NCBI GenBank assembly: GCA_029532415.1
Contig: JAQOTA010000058.1
Span: forward strand, 682,001 to 746,000
Direction: 5' to 3'
Source of the DNA: Marasmius tenuissimus
Lineage: Eukaryota > Basidiomycota > Agaricomycetes > Agaricales > Marasmiaceae
Length of the DNA stretch: 64,000 nucleotides
Position numbers and translations under genes: made by a program. Below the pieces are notes generated by a model. That model ran no database searches. It was not told the DNA's origin and saw only the letters and a program-made list of their open reading frames with translations. Below, piece after piece: positions 33,483 through 45,783 of this stretch (the stretch's first letter is position 1; the number at the start of each line of letters is the position of its first letter).

Positions 33483-33792
33483 CGTTATAGTAAATGGTGA
33501 TTGTGGGAGTGGTGGTAGTCGCGAACGTCGTGCAGTGAACTATGTAATATAGTCATCGACCGGGAATAGGCCATCTTGCATCACACGCGACTGTTCTCAT
33601 AGTGAATATTGAATATTTGATTCTACACTCATTATGTATATAGTTCGTTTGTAAGTGCTAATGGTACAATTCGGAAATCGACAGCAACCTGCGGGAGGCA
33701 GGAGAAAGATGAACACAAATAAGGGGAGACAGACGGGCGTGAGCATAAAAAGAACAATACAAAAAATGGCGAATGATAAACCCAATGATACA

Positions 33793-36700
33793 TCATATAT
33801 CTTCGTCCTTGTCTTCCAACTGCGAGGGTTTCAGCATACCTGGGATACGCATTGCTGTTTGTCTCTCTTCTTCTGCCTTCCTGAGGTTTTCCGCCTCCTT
33901 CTCTTCCAAGTATAGCTCTGTATTGTCGCCCGAGAATTCCTTCAGCTGGATCAGGAAATCTCGGAGAGCCAGTTTGAAGCGGTTGATATCGCTGTGATAC
34001 TCGCTGAGTCCGGTAACGAACGCTTGTACTTGCACACTGCGAGGGAGAGGTAAATGTCAGCCGTCGGGACAGAGATAGGATCACTCACGGTTGTACATGC
34101 GGGAATGCATTTTTGAGTAGCTTCGCGCTATATTCGCGTAGGAAAGCAGAATTGGTTGCATTGGGATCTGAAGCTTGTGAAGGATCGAACAATGGCGCTT
34201 GAATGACGTTCATTTCCACGAGCTGGAACATTCGTGCGAGAAGGATGCTCTGAAGCTTGAAGCCGCTCTTGTGGTCGGTGTCCGTCAAGACGAAGAAGAC
34301 ATCCTGGAGTATGCTGAGGAAGTACTGTTGGAAGAATGCATTGCTGACGGCAGGGTCACCGGCGTTAGCGAAGTTGTTTACAACCTCCAAACATACTAAA
34401 AGGACCGCAAGTCAGCAATCAAAAATTGCGAGGGAAACAACACCTACGATTGAGCCCTGTATCAGCGATGTCGCGCATGGTATGCTTGATAGCCCAGATG
34501 ATACTGTCCATGAACAGCTTGAACTGATTGGGAGGCATTCCGAGCAATGCTAGACACAATGGATCGTTAGTGCACAGTCATAGCTCAAGGAATATTGTAG
34601 AACCTGGGAAGCAATTGAGATTGATGGCACGCAGGAGCTTGAAGAACCCAACACGATGTTCAGGGAACTCGGAGAAGTCTTGATTGATCATCTTCAAGGT
34701 CGGCTCGAAAACGGCATCGAGAATAGCGAGTACATGGGGCGTCAAGAGCGGCTATGAGAATATGAGTTGATGTTCGTGTGACGAAGGGTAAGACGACATA
34801 CCCCGAGACGGCTGGTAATGGTAGCCATCACGTTCAAGACCTCTGCATCTCGAGCAGCGGGTACGTTCCGATTGTAATCACCAAGAATGGCGTCCAGTAA
34901 GGGCGGGATGAAGTTGCTGTTGACAGCGTCCAGATCCTCCGCTCTCTTGATGTATGTTTCCATCAACTTGAGGATTTCCTTCTTCACTGTTCGGAGTTGT
35001 CGGACTTTAGGTGTTTTGGTGGCGATTTGACCTATCACCGACCCAATGTTGTTTAGTGGCCGGATACACTGACAGAAGCAGGAGCGTACAGACCTTCTTT
35101 GACAATCGTTTCACTGATGATGCCACTGACGGCCTTGTACAACCCGAGCATATCAAGGAAGATTCGGCCAATCTGGGGAAGGTAGAAGCTGCCTATTGAC
35201 GTGCAGGCGGAAACGTTGGTCTTCAGGACGTTCGACAGGATCTTGATATTATCGGTGCTTGCCAGGACGTCCATGTTCTGCGCTGCTTGAGCCATCAAGG
35301 AGTCCCACTGAGCACAATGCTGTCAGAATTCCCCGGATAATAACTAAGGACAGGTGGACATACCGCGTTGTTGGGAAGCTCCATCAACTTGGAGATGAGT
35401 TTTTCCTGTTGTGGTTTATTCGGTTGGGCCGAGATCATGTAACCGACTGCCTCGTAAAACGTGTGTACTTGTTGAGGAGACAAGTCAACGGTGATACGGT
35501 GAAGGATGCGGAGGATCTCGTCGACGAATGGCTCTTGCTCCCCGGATTGTTGCATGACAAAGTGTCGACGGCACTTCTGAGCGATCTTGATGAAAGTATC
35601 GCAAGCCATGTCTTGTACACCTGAAAACAGCACGGGTTGAGAAAAGACCTACAGGCTTGCTAGGAGTGAATGAGCAGGTATACCTTCATGGGTTTCATGC
35701 ATGAACTCGAAAAGCTTATTGACGACCGTCTTCAAGAACTTCCAGTGGGCTTTGAGGAAACGGGGATACTGTCCCACAATATACATGATGTCGGACGCGA
35801 CAACTGCCTTGTTGTCTTTCCCCCTCTTGATCTCACACAGTCCTAATAGGTCTTTAATGACAGTGACAAGGAAGCGCTTCTCAGTCTCCTCATCTATATA
35901 AACATGAGTATGCGCAACCAGAAACCAAAAATCGGTGCTTACTCATGGCACCAGAGATTGAGCCTATTGCCCAACAGAGTGTGTTGAGATTGTTCCACGA
36001 CCATTCCGATCCATCCACCTGTTTTGCCAACTTCTCCGTAAGAATGTTCTCGGTATCGGCGACATCAAGGTGAGTGAGGTAGACAAGCAATTCGCGCATG
36101 GACTTGTAGAGGACGATGGTGTCGCTTTCCTTCATGAATTCACGGACAATTTCTCCCTCTTCATTTTCAACGATCAGAACCTAAAAGAGGTTCAGAATGA
36201 AACAAATGGTAGTTCGTGGTTGACTCACCTCCTCCGGTTTTACCATTCGTTCGATGACCACGAGACGCAGGTTCGAGAGGACATCACTATAGATGTTCTT
36301 TCTTAACGACATGCCATTGAGAACGTTTCCGTTGGGCCCGCCAAGATTCAGTCCCATCAATAAGCCGGAATCTCCTATGGGCAGACTCTGAATCTCCTCG
36401 TACAACTCCGAAACCAGTTTCAGCCAATACTCCAGACAGATCTTGAAAACTTCTCGCTCGTCGACTTGAGAAACTTTGACCATGTAGAGGTGGGCATTCA
36501 ACAAGACATCACGATTTTGCTCCGTTTCGACGGCGCGGAGATGGCTGGATAGGAAATTGGAAAGGAAAAGGGCGAGGTTGAGTACGAGTTCTTGGCCTGA
36601 ATCGCTGGCATTCGCATAGGCTTGTGCGATGTTAGTGCTGGGGGGAATCATACGATTGACGGAAGTCATGACCATCGCAAAGAGGATCACGAATTTGGGA

Positions 36701-37834
36701 TCGTATTCTGGCCCCACATTCAGCGCAGCTATTTCCGCGAGACACTTCAGAGTGATATTTCGGAATTCTGGGGCCTCCAGGAACTGCAAACGAGTTGCTT
36801 AGCGTTGGCAAATTAATGGAATGAACACCGCCACACACCCTGTTGAGTAATAGATCTATTATCGTCGTCTCGAATATGAACCCTAATGGTATCCAGTTCA
36901 AGAAACGTAAGAATGTCTCGAGAGTGGCTTTTATGAGGGACGTCTTGTTGGCTTCCTCCAATACCTCTGAACAAAGCTTGAAGATATCCGAAAACTCTCC
37001 ACACATTTGATTCTTGAGATGCTTCGTCTTTGTCTGAGTCATTTGGTCGGCGGAAAAATCGAAGATTTCTTCGGACAGTAGCTTCAAAATGACCATATTG
37101 TTCTCGCAGAGAGACAAGTTCGTCTTCGAGGATTCAACCAATTCTGTGATGAAAGTAGGCCAGTTGTGAGGCCATTCCTGTTTCAAGATCTGCATGGGGG
37201 GGGGGGGGGGAACGTTATGATGTTGTTTCAGAGAGGAGCACAACACGACGCGCCTGGATGAGAGCCAAGTTAAGCTTGTTTATGTAGGTCTTCTCCTTTC
37301 GCATCGTCGTCTCGTCCGAAGCAACCTTAACGGTGACACCGACCACAAAATTCCTAATCCCTGTGATGCGCTTCTGTGAGATCGAGGCATGGTGCATGGA
37401 CTCGTCGCATACCTTGCCTCTGCCCGTCTGGCAGTGTTTTCCACCGCGTTGAGATCAGCTTTTCTAATATTTGCAGGCCAATGTACTAGAGCGATATTAA
37501 ATTCCTGATCGATCTTTGAAAAATGAACTCACCTTTGCTTGCGGAAACGAAGACTTTTCAAGAATGTCAGGAACTCTTGTCCAGGCATCCGGATGTTCCT
37601 CGAATTGAGTGAGAACTTGTTGAGCCATTTGTTGCTATATTAGATGTATCGTCAATAGCAGCCCTCGCTTCAACAACGTCCGTAATACCTCTTGCCCTGA
37701 GCTTGTGTAAAAGGCCATGACGACTTTGTCGAGCAACGCGACATCGAACTCTTTTGAGAAATCGAGAATTCCCTAGGTTCATCGAGGTGATATGAGCAGA
37801 GGTTTCGATACCAGTCCTTGAGACATACCTCCAT
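33793..37834 (-). CDS. CRM1: Exportin-1 (CRM1/XPO1)
   Basis: Starts ME followed by an intron and then [18 protein letters not shown], the canonical CRM1 N-terminus. The CRIME domain follows ([44 protein letters not shown]). The HEAT-repeat arch contains [36 protein letters not shown] and [20 protein letters not shown]. The C-terminus has [19 protein letters not shown] and ends with acidic [11 protein letters not shown]1 exports leucine-rich NES cargo with RanGTP. The Cys at the leptomycin-B position (codon 35835-35837) is present. More than fifteen introns, one with a 15-nt poly-C tract. Confidence 0.97.
37196..37210. repeat. 15-nt homopolymer (poly-G plus strand, poly-C in the CRM1 intron)
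   Basis: An unbroken run of 15 G on the plus strand. On the CRM1 coding strand it is a run of C just upstream of the CATGCAG acceptor before [10 protein letters not shown], so it acts as the intron polypyrimidine tract. Homopolymers of this length are error-prone in sequencing. Confidence 0.8.
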
Positions 37835-38109
37835 ATTGAACGAGGATAACGCGCGATCTCCAACTTGTTCGAGGTTAACAGTGGTGAGTCGCTGCACAGG
37901 GCAATGGGCAGGTTGTTAAGTCACGTGGTATTATAGCTTACTCAGGGGTTTAACTTTCAGGCGAGGCTGTGCGCCTGCAAATTCCACGTTCTCTAAGTCA
38001 TTCTCTAGAGTCCAGATACCGCATCGGACGGCTAGTAGTCGGCTAGTAGTGCACTTGATATGGTACAGACTAGAAATACATACACAACACACATGGGTGT
38101 CTACATCAT
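37835..38109. promoter_or_regulatory. CRM1 upstream region with TCACGTG
   Basis: The 275-bp region between CRM1 and RMD5 (both minus). TCACGTGG with the core CACGTG at 37922-37927 lies about 88 bp upstream of the CRM1 ATG, a good position for a bHLH activator site. No other gene is seen. Confidence 0.5.
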
Positions 38110-39565
38110 TCAAAAGAATACTTGAACTGCCGAAGAGACTATGGATTCTGTCGGGCAGTATGGGCATTTCACGCGTCTTTCAGGGAGTTCTTGTCTGTTT
38201 ATCCGTCGGGTGAATCGTATGTTGGGGTGGGAAATGGCATGAAGAAACGTACCCGACGGGCTTGCTCAGCTTGTACAAACTGTCCTTTGCGATAACATGG
38301 CCACACGTCATCATCATCGGAGGATTTTGTTCTGTTGACTGTTCCTTCGAGACAGGGCAGGTAAAAATGGAATGGTATCTGTTCTCTGGAGGAAGAGGTA
38401 TCTCGATCTAGTTACAGAAAGGCTTTGAGTATCACTCTTTTCGTCTGAAGTATAGAAACAAACCGGCAATTCGTCTCGTTGACTCCATTCGCTCTTTCTT
38501 TCTCGCATAACTCTTCTTCCTTTCTCTATTTTCGCCAAGGCGCCGCCGCCGCCTATATCTCCGACAACACGAAGAGGTACCTGCCTGCTCATTCCCAGAC
38601 TAGCGCAGTATTCTTTGGCGAACAACGGTTCCAAGTCGAAATGCAGAGAGGGTGATGCAAGGTCTGCGTATGGGGAGCGTTCCAGTCGTGGAAGGGGCAG
38701 ATACACTGGGCATGTCATCAAACGCTTGAATTCAGCTTCGTGCTCATGATAAAAAGGACGCAGATGCTCGTTGGCATATGTGATCGCCAATAAGAGATTA
38801 GGTGGGCGGGTCGTTATGAGTAGTCGCATGTACTCCGAGCGATGGAGATTGAATTCGAGCGGAGAAGATCGGGACTTGAGGAACTCGCGATGGTCGCTCG
38901 CCCACCTAACGTGGACTGGGTTAATCGCTGCTCAACTGACGACTAGCGACCGCCGAGTTTGCACCGACCTTAATGCTGGGTTGATATCTCGATTTCGCAA
39001 GGCTTTCAATATGTGATGCAGGTCAACGAACTTTGACCTCAATTCATCGGGTATGATTACTTCTGATTCCTGTCATATCCTCAGCACCTGTACTTCACAA
39101 GAAGAGTGCTCGTTACCTGGATGAAGGTCTGAGCAGTGTCGAACTGTCCAGTCCGAAGAAAATGCAAGGCTATAGTTCGTTCCAGTGCATTGACGGCGGT
39201 ATCACTTTCGAAAAGGCCTGGATACGATGGGAGCGGAGTAGAGAATTTCTGTAAACATAACTCAGTCAAGGGTGCATCCCCTCGATAGTCCAACCGAATA
39301 CCTTGTCTATTGCTTTCCCCAGTCGCGACATAGACGAGTATGTCTCTTTCAGACGTTCATCTATTTCCTTCTTCTTGGATTCCAGTATATCGGTAACGCC
39401 CTTCCATGACTCGGGCGTGACTCCCTCTGTCTCGACCATCTGCTTTCTGTGTTCAAGCGTACTCAAAAGTGTATCCAGAGATTCCTTGATTGGAACCGTC
39501 TTCCCTCGACCATTGCTTGCTGTCAGCTTCTCTAGCTTGGTGAGTTCCTTCAGCAAGACATCCAT
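38110..39565 (-). CDS. RMD5: GID complex E3 subunit RMD5/GID2 (RING-type)
   Basis: Starts MDVLLKELTKLEKLT, with coiled-coil helices (LDTLLSTLEHRKQMVE, YSSMSRLGKAIDKVF). The LisH/CTLH part contains NALERTIALHFLRTGQFDTA, then LRNRDINPALRWASDHREFL. The CRA-like region has LAITYANEHLRPFYHEHE. The C-terminal RING reads FTCPVSKEQ, MMMTCGHVIAKDSLYKLSK and KCPYCPTE, with the reduced Cys/His set typical of RMD5/RMND5 partners of Fyv10/MAEA. The last intron separates PVG from RVKCPYC. The complex ubiquitinates gluconeogenic enzymes through the Pro/N-degron pathway. The upstream in-frame GTG was rejected as start. Confidence 0.92.
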
Positions 39566-39767
39566 AGAGGTAATAGGACAAGGTGGTGGATGGTGGAACT
39601 CGTGAGAGGAGGAATATAACGACACCGCGCATCCACTAGCCCAGCAGAAGGCCCTTAGAAGGGGGCTTACGGCCCGTGGGCGTCTATCTATTCAATTTTT
39701 GATTTTCTCCTTCACCTTTTTCTCCCATCCACGGGGTCGTGTCTCCTCCTCTCTCGACAAAATATAG
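39566..39767. promoter_or_regulatory. 202-bp divergent promoter (RMD5 / NSA1)
   Basis: Start codons of RMD5 (-) and NSA1 (+) are 202 bp apart. The stretch is CT-rich near the NSA1 side (39700-39750). Shared regulation is possible but untested. Confidence 0.5.
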
Positions 39768-41251
39768 ATGAGGTTCATCACTGGAGATGAGTTAGGGAAT
39801 TTGAAGGTTGTCTCCTTGGTTGAGGGAGATCAAAAGCTCAAATTGGGGTACGCGGAAGTACCTACATCGACTTCTACGCCAAAGAGTGTCCAAAAGCTGG
39901 CTATCAAGTGCAGCAAGGATGATGAAAATTCAACAGTAAGCTTCTGTGGGATTCTTCTTGTAAGATTATTGATCGTCTCATGAAAGGCAGGTCTCCGCCG
40001 CATACGCAGACGGCACGGTCGCTACTTTGCAGGTTGAACAGGATTCTTCACTCAAAAAACTGAGGACTTGGAACGAACCACGAATGAAGGCTGGCGAGCG
40101 ATTCGTTGGACTATCGGAGACCAAGAGGTGGGTTTTGGATCACTGATCACTGCGAGACCACTTTTGAACACAGTGGCAGAGGTACACTTTCGTGTACATC
40201 CAACGGAGCATTGCGACTGTTTCCGAATGAAGATAGCGAAACCCAGCTCACGACAGCTCTTCCCACACGTTTGTGCGATTGGCGCATCTCCCCGTCTACC
40301 CAAAAATTTGCATACGGCGGCGATGAAGTGGACCTCTCCGTGTGGGATCTAGAAAAATCATTTGCGGCACCTACGAAGGAGGCGATTTCATCGAATAGTT
40401 CTACATCCAAGAAAAGGAAGCGGAATGAGGCACTATTCCCGGCAGAATCATGGAGAGCAAAGAACGTGAGTGCCATGTTAGTTCGGAAGTCTATTTGACC
40501 ACCCAATGTGACCAACAGGTCCCGAGCGATAATTTGGGTCTTCGCCAACCTATACGTATCACCAGCGTAGCTTTCGTTGGGCCCTCATCAGACTCTCATA
40601 TAGTAGCTGGTACTCAACTTGGCGATGTTAGAAGATATGATACTCGAGCCGCGCGAAAGCCTGTTTCGGATTGGACGGGCATTGGCAAGCTTGGGGGTGT
40701 GCGGGTGGTCGAGTCTGGCCTGGCAGAGAAGTATGTGACACTATGTTGACTCCTGTCGTGTTCAGTATCGACTGACGGACACCATCTTTAGCCAGGTATT
40801 TGTTGCGGACGGATCGTCAAATCTCTTCGCGATTGACATGAGGACCGGCGGGATCATCTATTCCTACAAAGGTATTTCGTCTGATTCTTACAAGCTTAAT
40901 TCATTTCGTTCATATCTCTTACTTGTAGGTTTATCGGGCGCAGTGACATCAATAGCGCCTTCAGCATCTCACATGGTTTCAACAGCGCAGGATCGGTTTG
41001 TCCGGCTGCATAGTGTATTTCCACCTCCGCCTGAAGTTGGTCAGCAACAAGAAACGAAAGGCCAGGTTATCGATAAGCTTTACGTGAAATCCTCACCAAC
41101 TGTCGTTGCCTGGGATCCCAGTTTCAATCGCAACACCGAGCCATCGTCCTCATTGTCAGATGCGGAGGATGAAGACGTTTGGGAGGGGATGGAGCCAGTC
41201 GAGGATGACGATAACCATTCCAAACGTCGCAAAAAGTCGAATTTGTCATGA
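39768..41251 (+). CDS. NSA1: Ribosome biogenesis WD-repeat protein NSA1 / WDR74
   Basis: Starts MRFITGDELGNLKVVSLVEG. WD-type blades are visible: YADGTVATLQVEQ, LYSCTSNGALRLFPNE-like, FAYGGDEVDLSVWDLEK, SHIVAGTQLGDVRRYDTRAA, SSNLFAIDMRTGGIIYSYKG and MVSTAQDRFVRLHSVFPP. A basic stretch (SSTSKKRKRNEALFP) lies in the middle and the C-terminus is acidic, then basic (EPVEDDDNHSKRRKKSNLS). In yeast Nsa1 joins the pre-60S particle in the nucleolus. The KKRKR and KRRKK motifs fit nuclear import. Five introns. Confidence 0.9.
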
Positions 41252-41314
41252 AAAGTCCATTGAGGGTACATACAGAGACAGAGAATAGACGTTAGTGTCA
41301 AGATATTGGCCAAA

Positions 41315-42829
41315 TTATTGCTTTCCTATCTCGGACCTCCAAGTGTGAGCTTGTGAATGTCGACTCCGTCAGTACATCGCGCGTACGTCTGATAAACTTG
41401 CGTACCTTTCTCGAAGCCATTTCTTCCCGTTTGGTAGTCCATGAGGGTCTTTTGTATTTCTTCCCGGGTAGTCATCACGAAGGGGCCGTATTGGAACACC
41501 GTCTGATCCAAAGGCTCGCCTCCAACCTATTGAGCGGCATGAGAACGATCTAGAACGATGAGGAGAATCACAGAAACCAACTTACAAGCACGAATTCAGC
41601 TCCTTCAGTGCCGGTAATGGAAACGCCGGTCTCTTCTTTGTTTGCGCTGAGTACCATAGTATGGTAAGCGTCCACGGGCTTCGAGTCTTCGCCCACCGTA
41701 ACGGATCCTTTCCAGCCTATTGCAATATGAAACCTCAGAGGCTGTGTGTGAGAGAAAAAGATAAACGAACTGTAGATGAAGCTCGTCCATCCGGCGGCTG
41801 CGAACTAGCATGAGACTTGTACGACACGGCCGAGAAAAGTACGATACTCACGAATCTCTTGGAAGAACTGCCCAGCACGCTTGAAAGTAACATGGAAGAA
41901 CCAGCAACCACCGAGCGGCCGAACTGGTGACTCGACACCAAAGCTCTTGCCACTTATCACCTTGATTGAGATAGGTCCATCCTCTCCCTCAGGGTACGCT
42001 GTAGGAATGCTACACAAGGGAGTAGGAATGAGTCTCGTGAAAACTTGCACGGTCTGTTAATGGACACGACACACCCCTCGGCCCCCAACTCTTGATATGT
42101 TGGTTCAACCAATTTGTGCTGATCGGTGTGAAGTCGACATTGTACGCATTCTTATGAAAAGACTGGAACGTACCTGCTTCGGCAGATCGATCCAAAGCTG
42201 TAAGCCCCTGGGTTCAGGAAGTCCTGGCCCAATAACGGGCATTTCTGCGTGTATTATGCCTTTTCCAGCAGTCATCCACTGTACCCCACCGGTTTCTAAA
42301 AACCAGTTGAACAAAAACTCGCGTCAAAGTCGAGACGGCATACCAATCACACCCTTGTGTCCAGCCGAGTCTTCATGCTGACTCTTCCTATATTTGCGTG
42401 CTCAGTGAGCCATGTATTCAGAAATAACGTCCAAGACGCGTACCCTTGAAGCATATAAGTGACAGTTGCCTGACCACGGTGAGGGTGGTCGGGGAAACCC
42501 TGTCCAAGTTCACTTCAGAGGGTGTTTCGCAACAAGACATCTAGTGAAGCCAACAACATACGCCTTGCGAAACAGCAAAATGATCTGCAGAGCTCCGAGT
42601 CAGTCTCGTCTACACCCGGTTATCAATAGGAGAACTTTCCTAGCATCAAGAAAGGCGTCAAATTTCGAAGGTTCATGGAGCCAATGCTACGCCTGACGAG
42701 CGCTCCTGCGCCCTAGGGAGTGGACGTTCAGCACAAGCGATAGTCTGGAGATGTAAAAACCTCGCGCACCTCAGGCGTCTCGACTGCAAGAACAGTTTTG
42801 ACGATCCCACGGGAGATGTTGGAAGCCAT
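41315..42829 (-). CDS. Pirin-like bicupin protein
   Basis: Starts MASNISRGIVKTVLAVETPE. The pirin iron-site motif HPHRGQATVTYMLQG is followed by HEDSAGHKGVI and GGVQWMTAGKGIIHAEMP, with the conserved His and Glu residues. Then comes GLQLWIDLPKQ. The C-terminal cupin has GGEPLDQTVFQYGPFVMTT and YQTGRNGFEK. A last intron joins GFEK to AHTWRSEIGKQ, the usual pirin ending; without splicing the frame would run on differently. Pirins are nuclear iron proteins; some are quercetinases and some co-regulate transcription. The 3' end is 63 bp from the convergent NSA1 stop codon. Confidence 0.93.
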
Positions 42830-43186
42830 GCGAGTGGTCGAAGTCGAGGATGGTTAGAGAATTCGTGTTGAAACTCTGGGGAGAATCAGGATCTCTTATA
42901 AACGGACGCGGCCTGCGGCAACAGAATGCAGTTGTCGGTAGGGTATTCGCCGAGACGCGCTCACGCTGGGGTGTTGTATAGCTGAGTGATACGGATAAAA
43001 CATGGTCAACCCCTGGGTTGGGACGTCCCAAAAAAGGAAGCTGGATGAGTCGGCCGTCCGTTGTAATCCGTCGCGGACAAGGAGCGAGACACCCTGAGAC
43101 ACCTTGATGCACTAAAACTGAACCTAGATGACCGTGTAATTCACAAGAAAAGCGCAAGCTAAAGTACATAAAGTAAATGCAGTGTA
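42830..43186. other. Upstream region of pirin / 3' side of the permease gene
   Basis: About 357 bp between two minus-strand genes. It holds the pirin promoter and the permease 3' UTR. An open frame on the minus strand here (about 130 codons) shows no family signal. No further gene seen. Confidence 0.45.
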
Positions 43187-45707
43187 CTACATGTTATCCC
43201 AAACCTTCTGCCATCGGGATCTAGGTCCCCTACGTTCCTCTGCTGCTTGATGCTGTGCGATATATCTCTGCTCCTCGTCGTCAATCTCTTTCAAGCCGGT
43301 CACCAGGTCAACGTCGACGGGCGCGTACGTTTTGGTCTTGTACATGATCTTGTACCCAACGTACAAGATAACGAAGACGGGCATCGCGACGTAGGAGGTT
43401 ATGAACGCGTCGACTTTCCAGGGCATGAAGGAATCAAATCCTTTGAAGAAAAGGACTATACCAGTCCAAATCAGTGCGAACCAACTTCCCCATGGCTGGA
43501 ACGGAGCTTTATAGGGAAGATCGTCACGCGACCTGCCTTGTACCTTCAGGGCTTGCATGAAACGTCTAAAATATTTGTGGTTAGTCGGTCCTGGAAGGAC
43601 AGTTGTCGGTGAGATAAATTCTTACATGTGACTGAGGAACAAGTGGGAATACGTTAGGACAATTTCGGTCTCGTAAGTGAATTGTAACACACCTGTAGCA
43701 AATACACATCCAAGTAATCGCGCCAAATTGTGTGACCTATAGAGGACAGTCAGCAAAGGGACACACTTCGGGACCACTTCCCAATTCAAGCGGGTTGGCG
43801 ACGAGCTCGTATCATTGAAGTGCCAATCTTTCCGACCCGCCTAATCATTGAATTACTCACCAAATTGACGAACCAAGTGAACACTAAGGGATCGAGTCAG
43901 AACATTGTATCAAGTCAATGAAGCTCACACATACCCTTTGCACCCGAGCTCGCGGTGTTCAAGAACACCAACCCGCAAAAGGCAGTACAGAATATCAGCG
44001 CAGGATAGGGAACACCCATTCTGTTGACGCGCTTGAAGATCTTGGGGGCCTTTCCTTCAACCGCGAGACCGTATAATGTTCTTGATCCTATGTACAGGTC
44101 AGAGTTGGCGGCACTCATCACGAACAGTAAGATCGCGGCATTGATGATATGGTCCAACGTGCGGATTCCGACAAGGGTGGTCGCTGTACAAATATCGTTT
44201 ACAAGCGGTTGAGGAAAGGGGGCTGCTACAACTCACCAACGACGAAGGGCGAGGCCGCGGCTAGATGAGAGAAGATCAGCGTCTATCAAACCGATCAAGA
44301 GATAAGTGTACACACCTCCAGTCTTAGCCTTCGTAGCGACGAACAGGCTCTGGTCGGTACTGGGGACAATCAAACCGATGACGAAAACACCGCCAACGTA
44401 GAAGACGAGAATTCGGAAGAATGTCTGCTTGATGGCCATCGGGATGTTGCGACGGGGGTTCTCAGCCTAGGATCGCGCCTTTTAGATATGGTGAAATATC
44501 AAGTGCAAACATTCAATGTTCATACCTCGCCAACAGTAACCTATCCACGAAGTCAATTCAGAGTGTAATACGAACGAGGAAGGCAAGGACTTACACCAAT
44601 GAGTTCAGTTCCCATGTACGCGAAGAGGGCATTGGTCATCACAGCCCAGAAACCAAGGAATCGAGCCAAGGGAAGGTCGTGAACTTGATCAAGTAGGTAT
44701 TTGCCCAATGGCCCGTTGGGTGGGTTCCAGTAGCGGAACCCAATACGATCGTGCTTGGGGTTACCACCTGGGCAAAGAATTGGTCAGAAAAGGAGAAAGA
44801 GCGCGCACATCTTGGCGTACCAAGGTCGATAATTATGCCCATAAGTATCAAGCCAATCAAAGCAACCACTGTAGGAATGATGTTGAGTATTGGTTTACTG
44901 TGGCGCACAAAACTGTCAACCTTTGATGCTGGAGAACCAGAATTCCAATTCTCCAAAGACTCGTACGCCAAGAAGATTGACGACGAAAACTGACGTAGTT
45001 GGATCAGTAAAAAGACAACTGCCAGTGAAAGAGCTCCCTTACTGAAAGCGATGAAAATCACTGTTCGACATGAATCACATTAGGGCTTGCCAAAGTTTAA
45101 CATTGACCTGAGAGCGCACCCATCCAAATAGCTATGTGCACAGACTGAGTCCAATACCGTATCACAACTCCCGCAGCGTTGATATTGTTTGGCGTCACGA
45201 TAAGCTAGCGATCGATGCAGGTTAGATACCGGTAGTGATAGAGAGGAAAGATACTCACGTATTTCATGAGGTAGTTCCAGCCCAAAGCAAAACCCATTGC
45301 GGGATCCACAAAACGTGTCGCGTATCCGGCAAACCCTTTTTTATGAGGCAGAAAAGCAGCCATCTCCCCGAGGGCTACCATGACGAGATAGCAAACAAAA
45401 CCCATGAAGGCGTAGCCAACAAGAAGACCGAGAGGTCCACCTCGTTGCAAACCAGTACCCGAACCAATGATCAACCCAGTCCCAACAGCACCACCCAACT
45501 AGATGAAAATTTGTCAGTATTCAATTCGAGGCCGACGAAAAAGTCGAAACGCACGGCTATCATGGAAACCTGGCGTGCCTTGAGGCCACGGTGCAGACTT
45601 TTTTCTGGGTCCACAAGCTCCTCGTTGAGGATCTCATTCTTCGCATGGCTATCGGAAGACTTGAAAGACGAGTCTTCAGCTTTGCTGTACTGCTTCTCCG
45701 GGTCCAT
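43187..45707 (-). CDS. Amino-acid permease (APC superfamily, yeast AAT type)
   Basis: Starts MDPEKQYSKAEDSSFKSSDS, an acidic, Lys-containing cytosolic tail of the kind that carries ubiquitination sites. It continues SLHRGLKARQVSMIA, then GGAVGTGLIIGSGTGLQRGG, the consensus of transmembrane helix 1. Further helices include GYAFMGFVCYLVMVALGEMA, FALGWNYLMKYLIVTP, FSASIFLAYESLENWNSGSP-like, INAAILLFVMSAANSDLYIG, and a final pair before VDLVTGLKEIDDEEQ. The C-terminal cytosolic tail ends RWQKVWDNM. About 12 helices are expected. It imports amino acids across the plasma membrane; the substrate range cannot be told. Upstream GATA elements suggest nitrogen control. Confidence 0.93.
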
Positions 45708-45752
45708 GGCTATTAGAGGGGAGAGGGCGGGGACGGGAAGGTCGACATATTG

Positions 45753-45783
45753 CGATAGTGTGGTCCCTTTTTATCACCTATCA
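45753..45783 (-). promoter_or_regulatory. Cluster of GATA-factor sites upstream of the permease
   Basis: Three HGATAR matches occur within 31 bp, 46-76 bp upstream of the permease ATG: CGATAG (45753-45758, plus strand), TTATCA (45771-45776; TGATAA on the minus strand) and CTATCA (45778-45783; TGATAG on the minus strand). Fungal nitrogen regulators of the AreA/Nit2 family bind such pairs. Function is inferred. Confidence 0.45.

Noticed and set aside
42896..43169. Minus-strand frames between pirin and the permease
   Set aside because: No recognisable motif; they lie in the pirin promoter and disagree with each other in frame.
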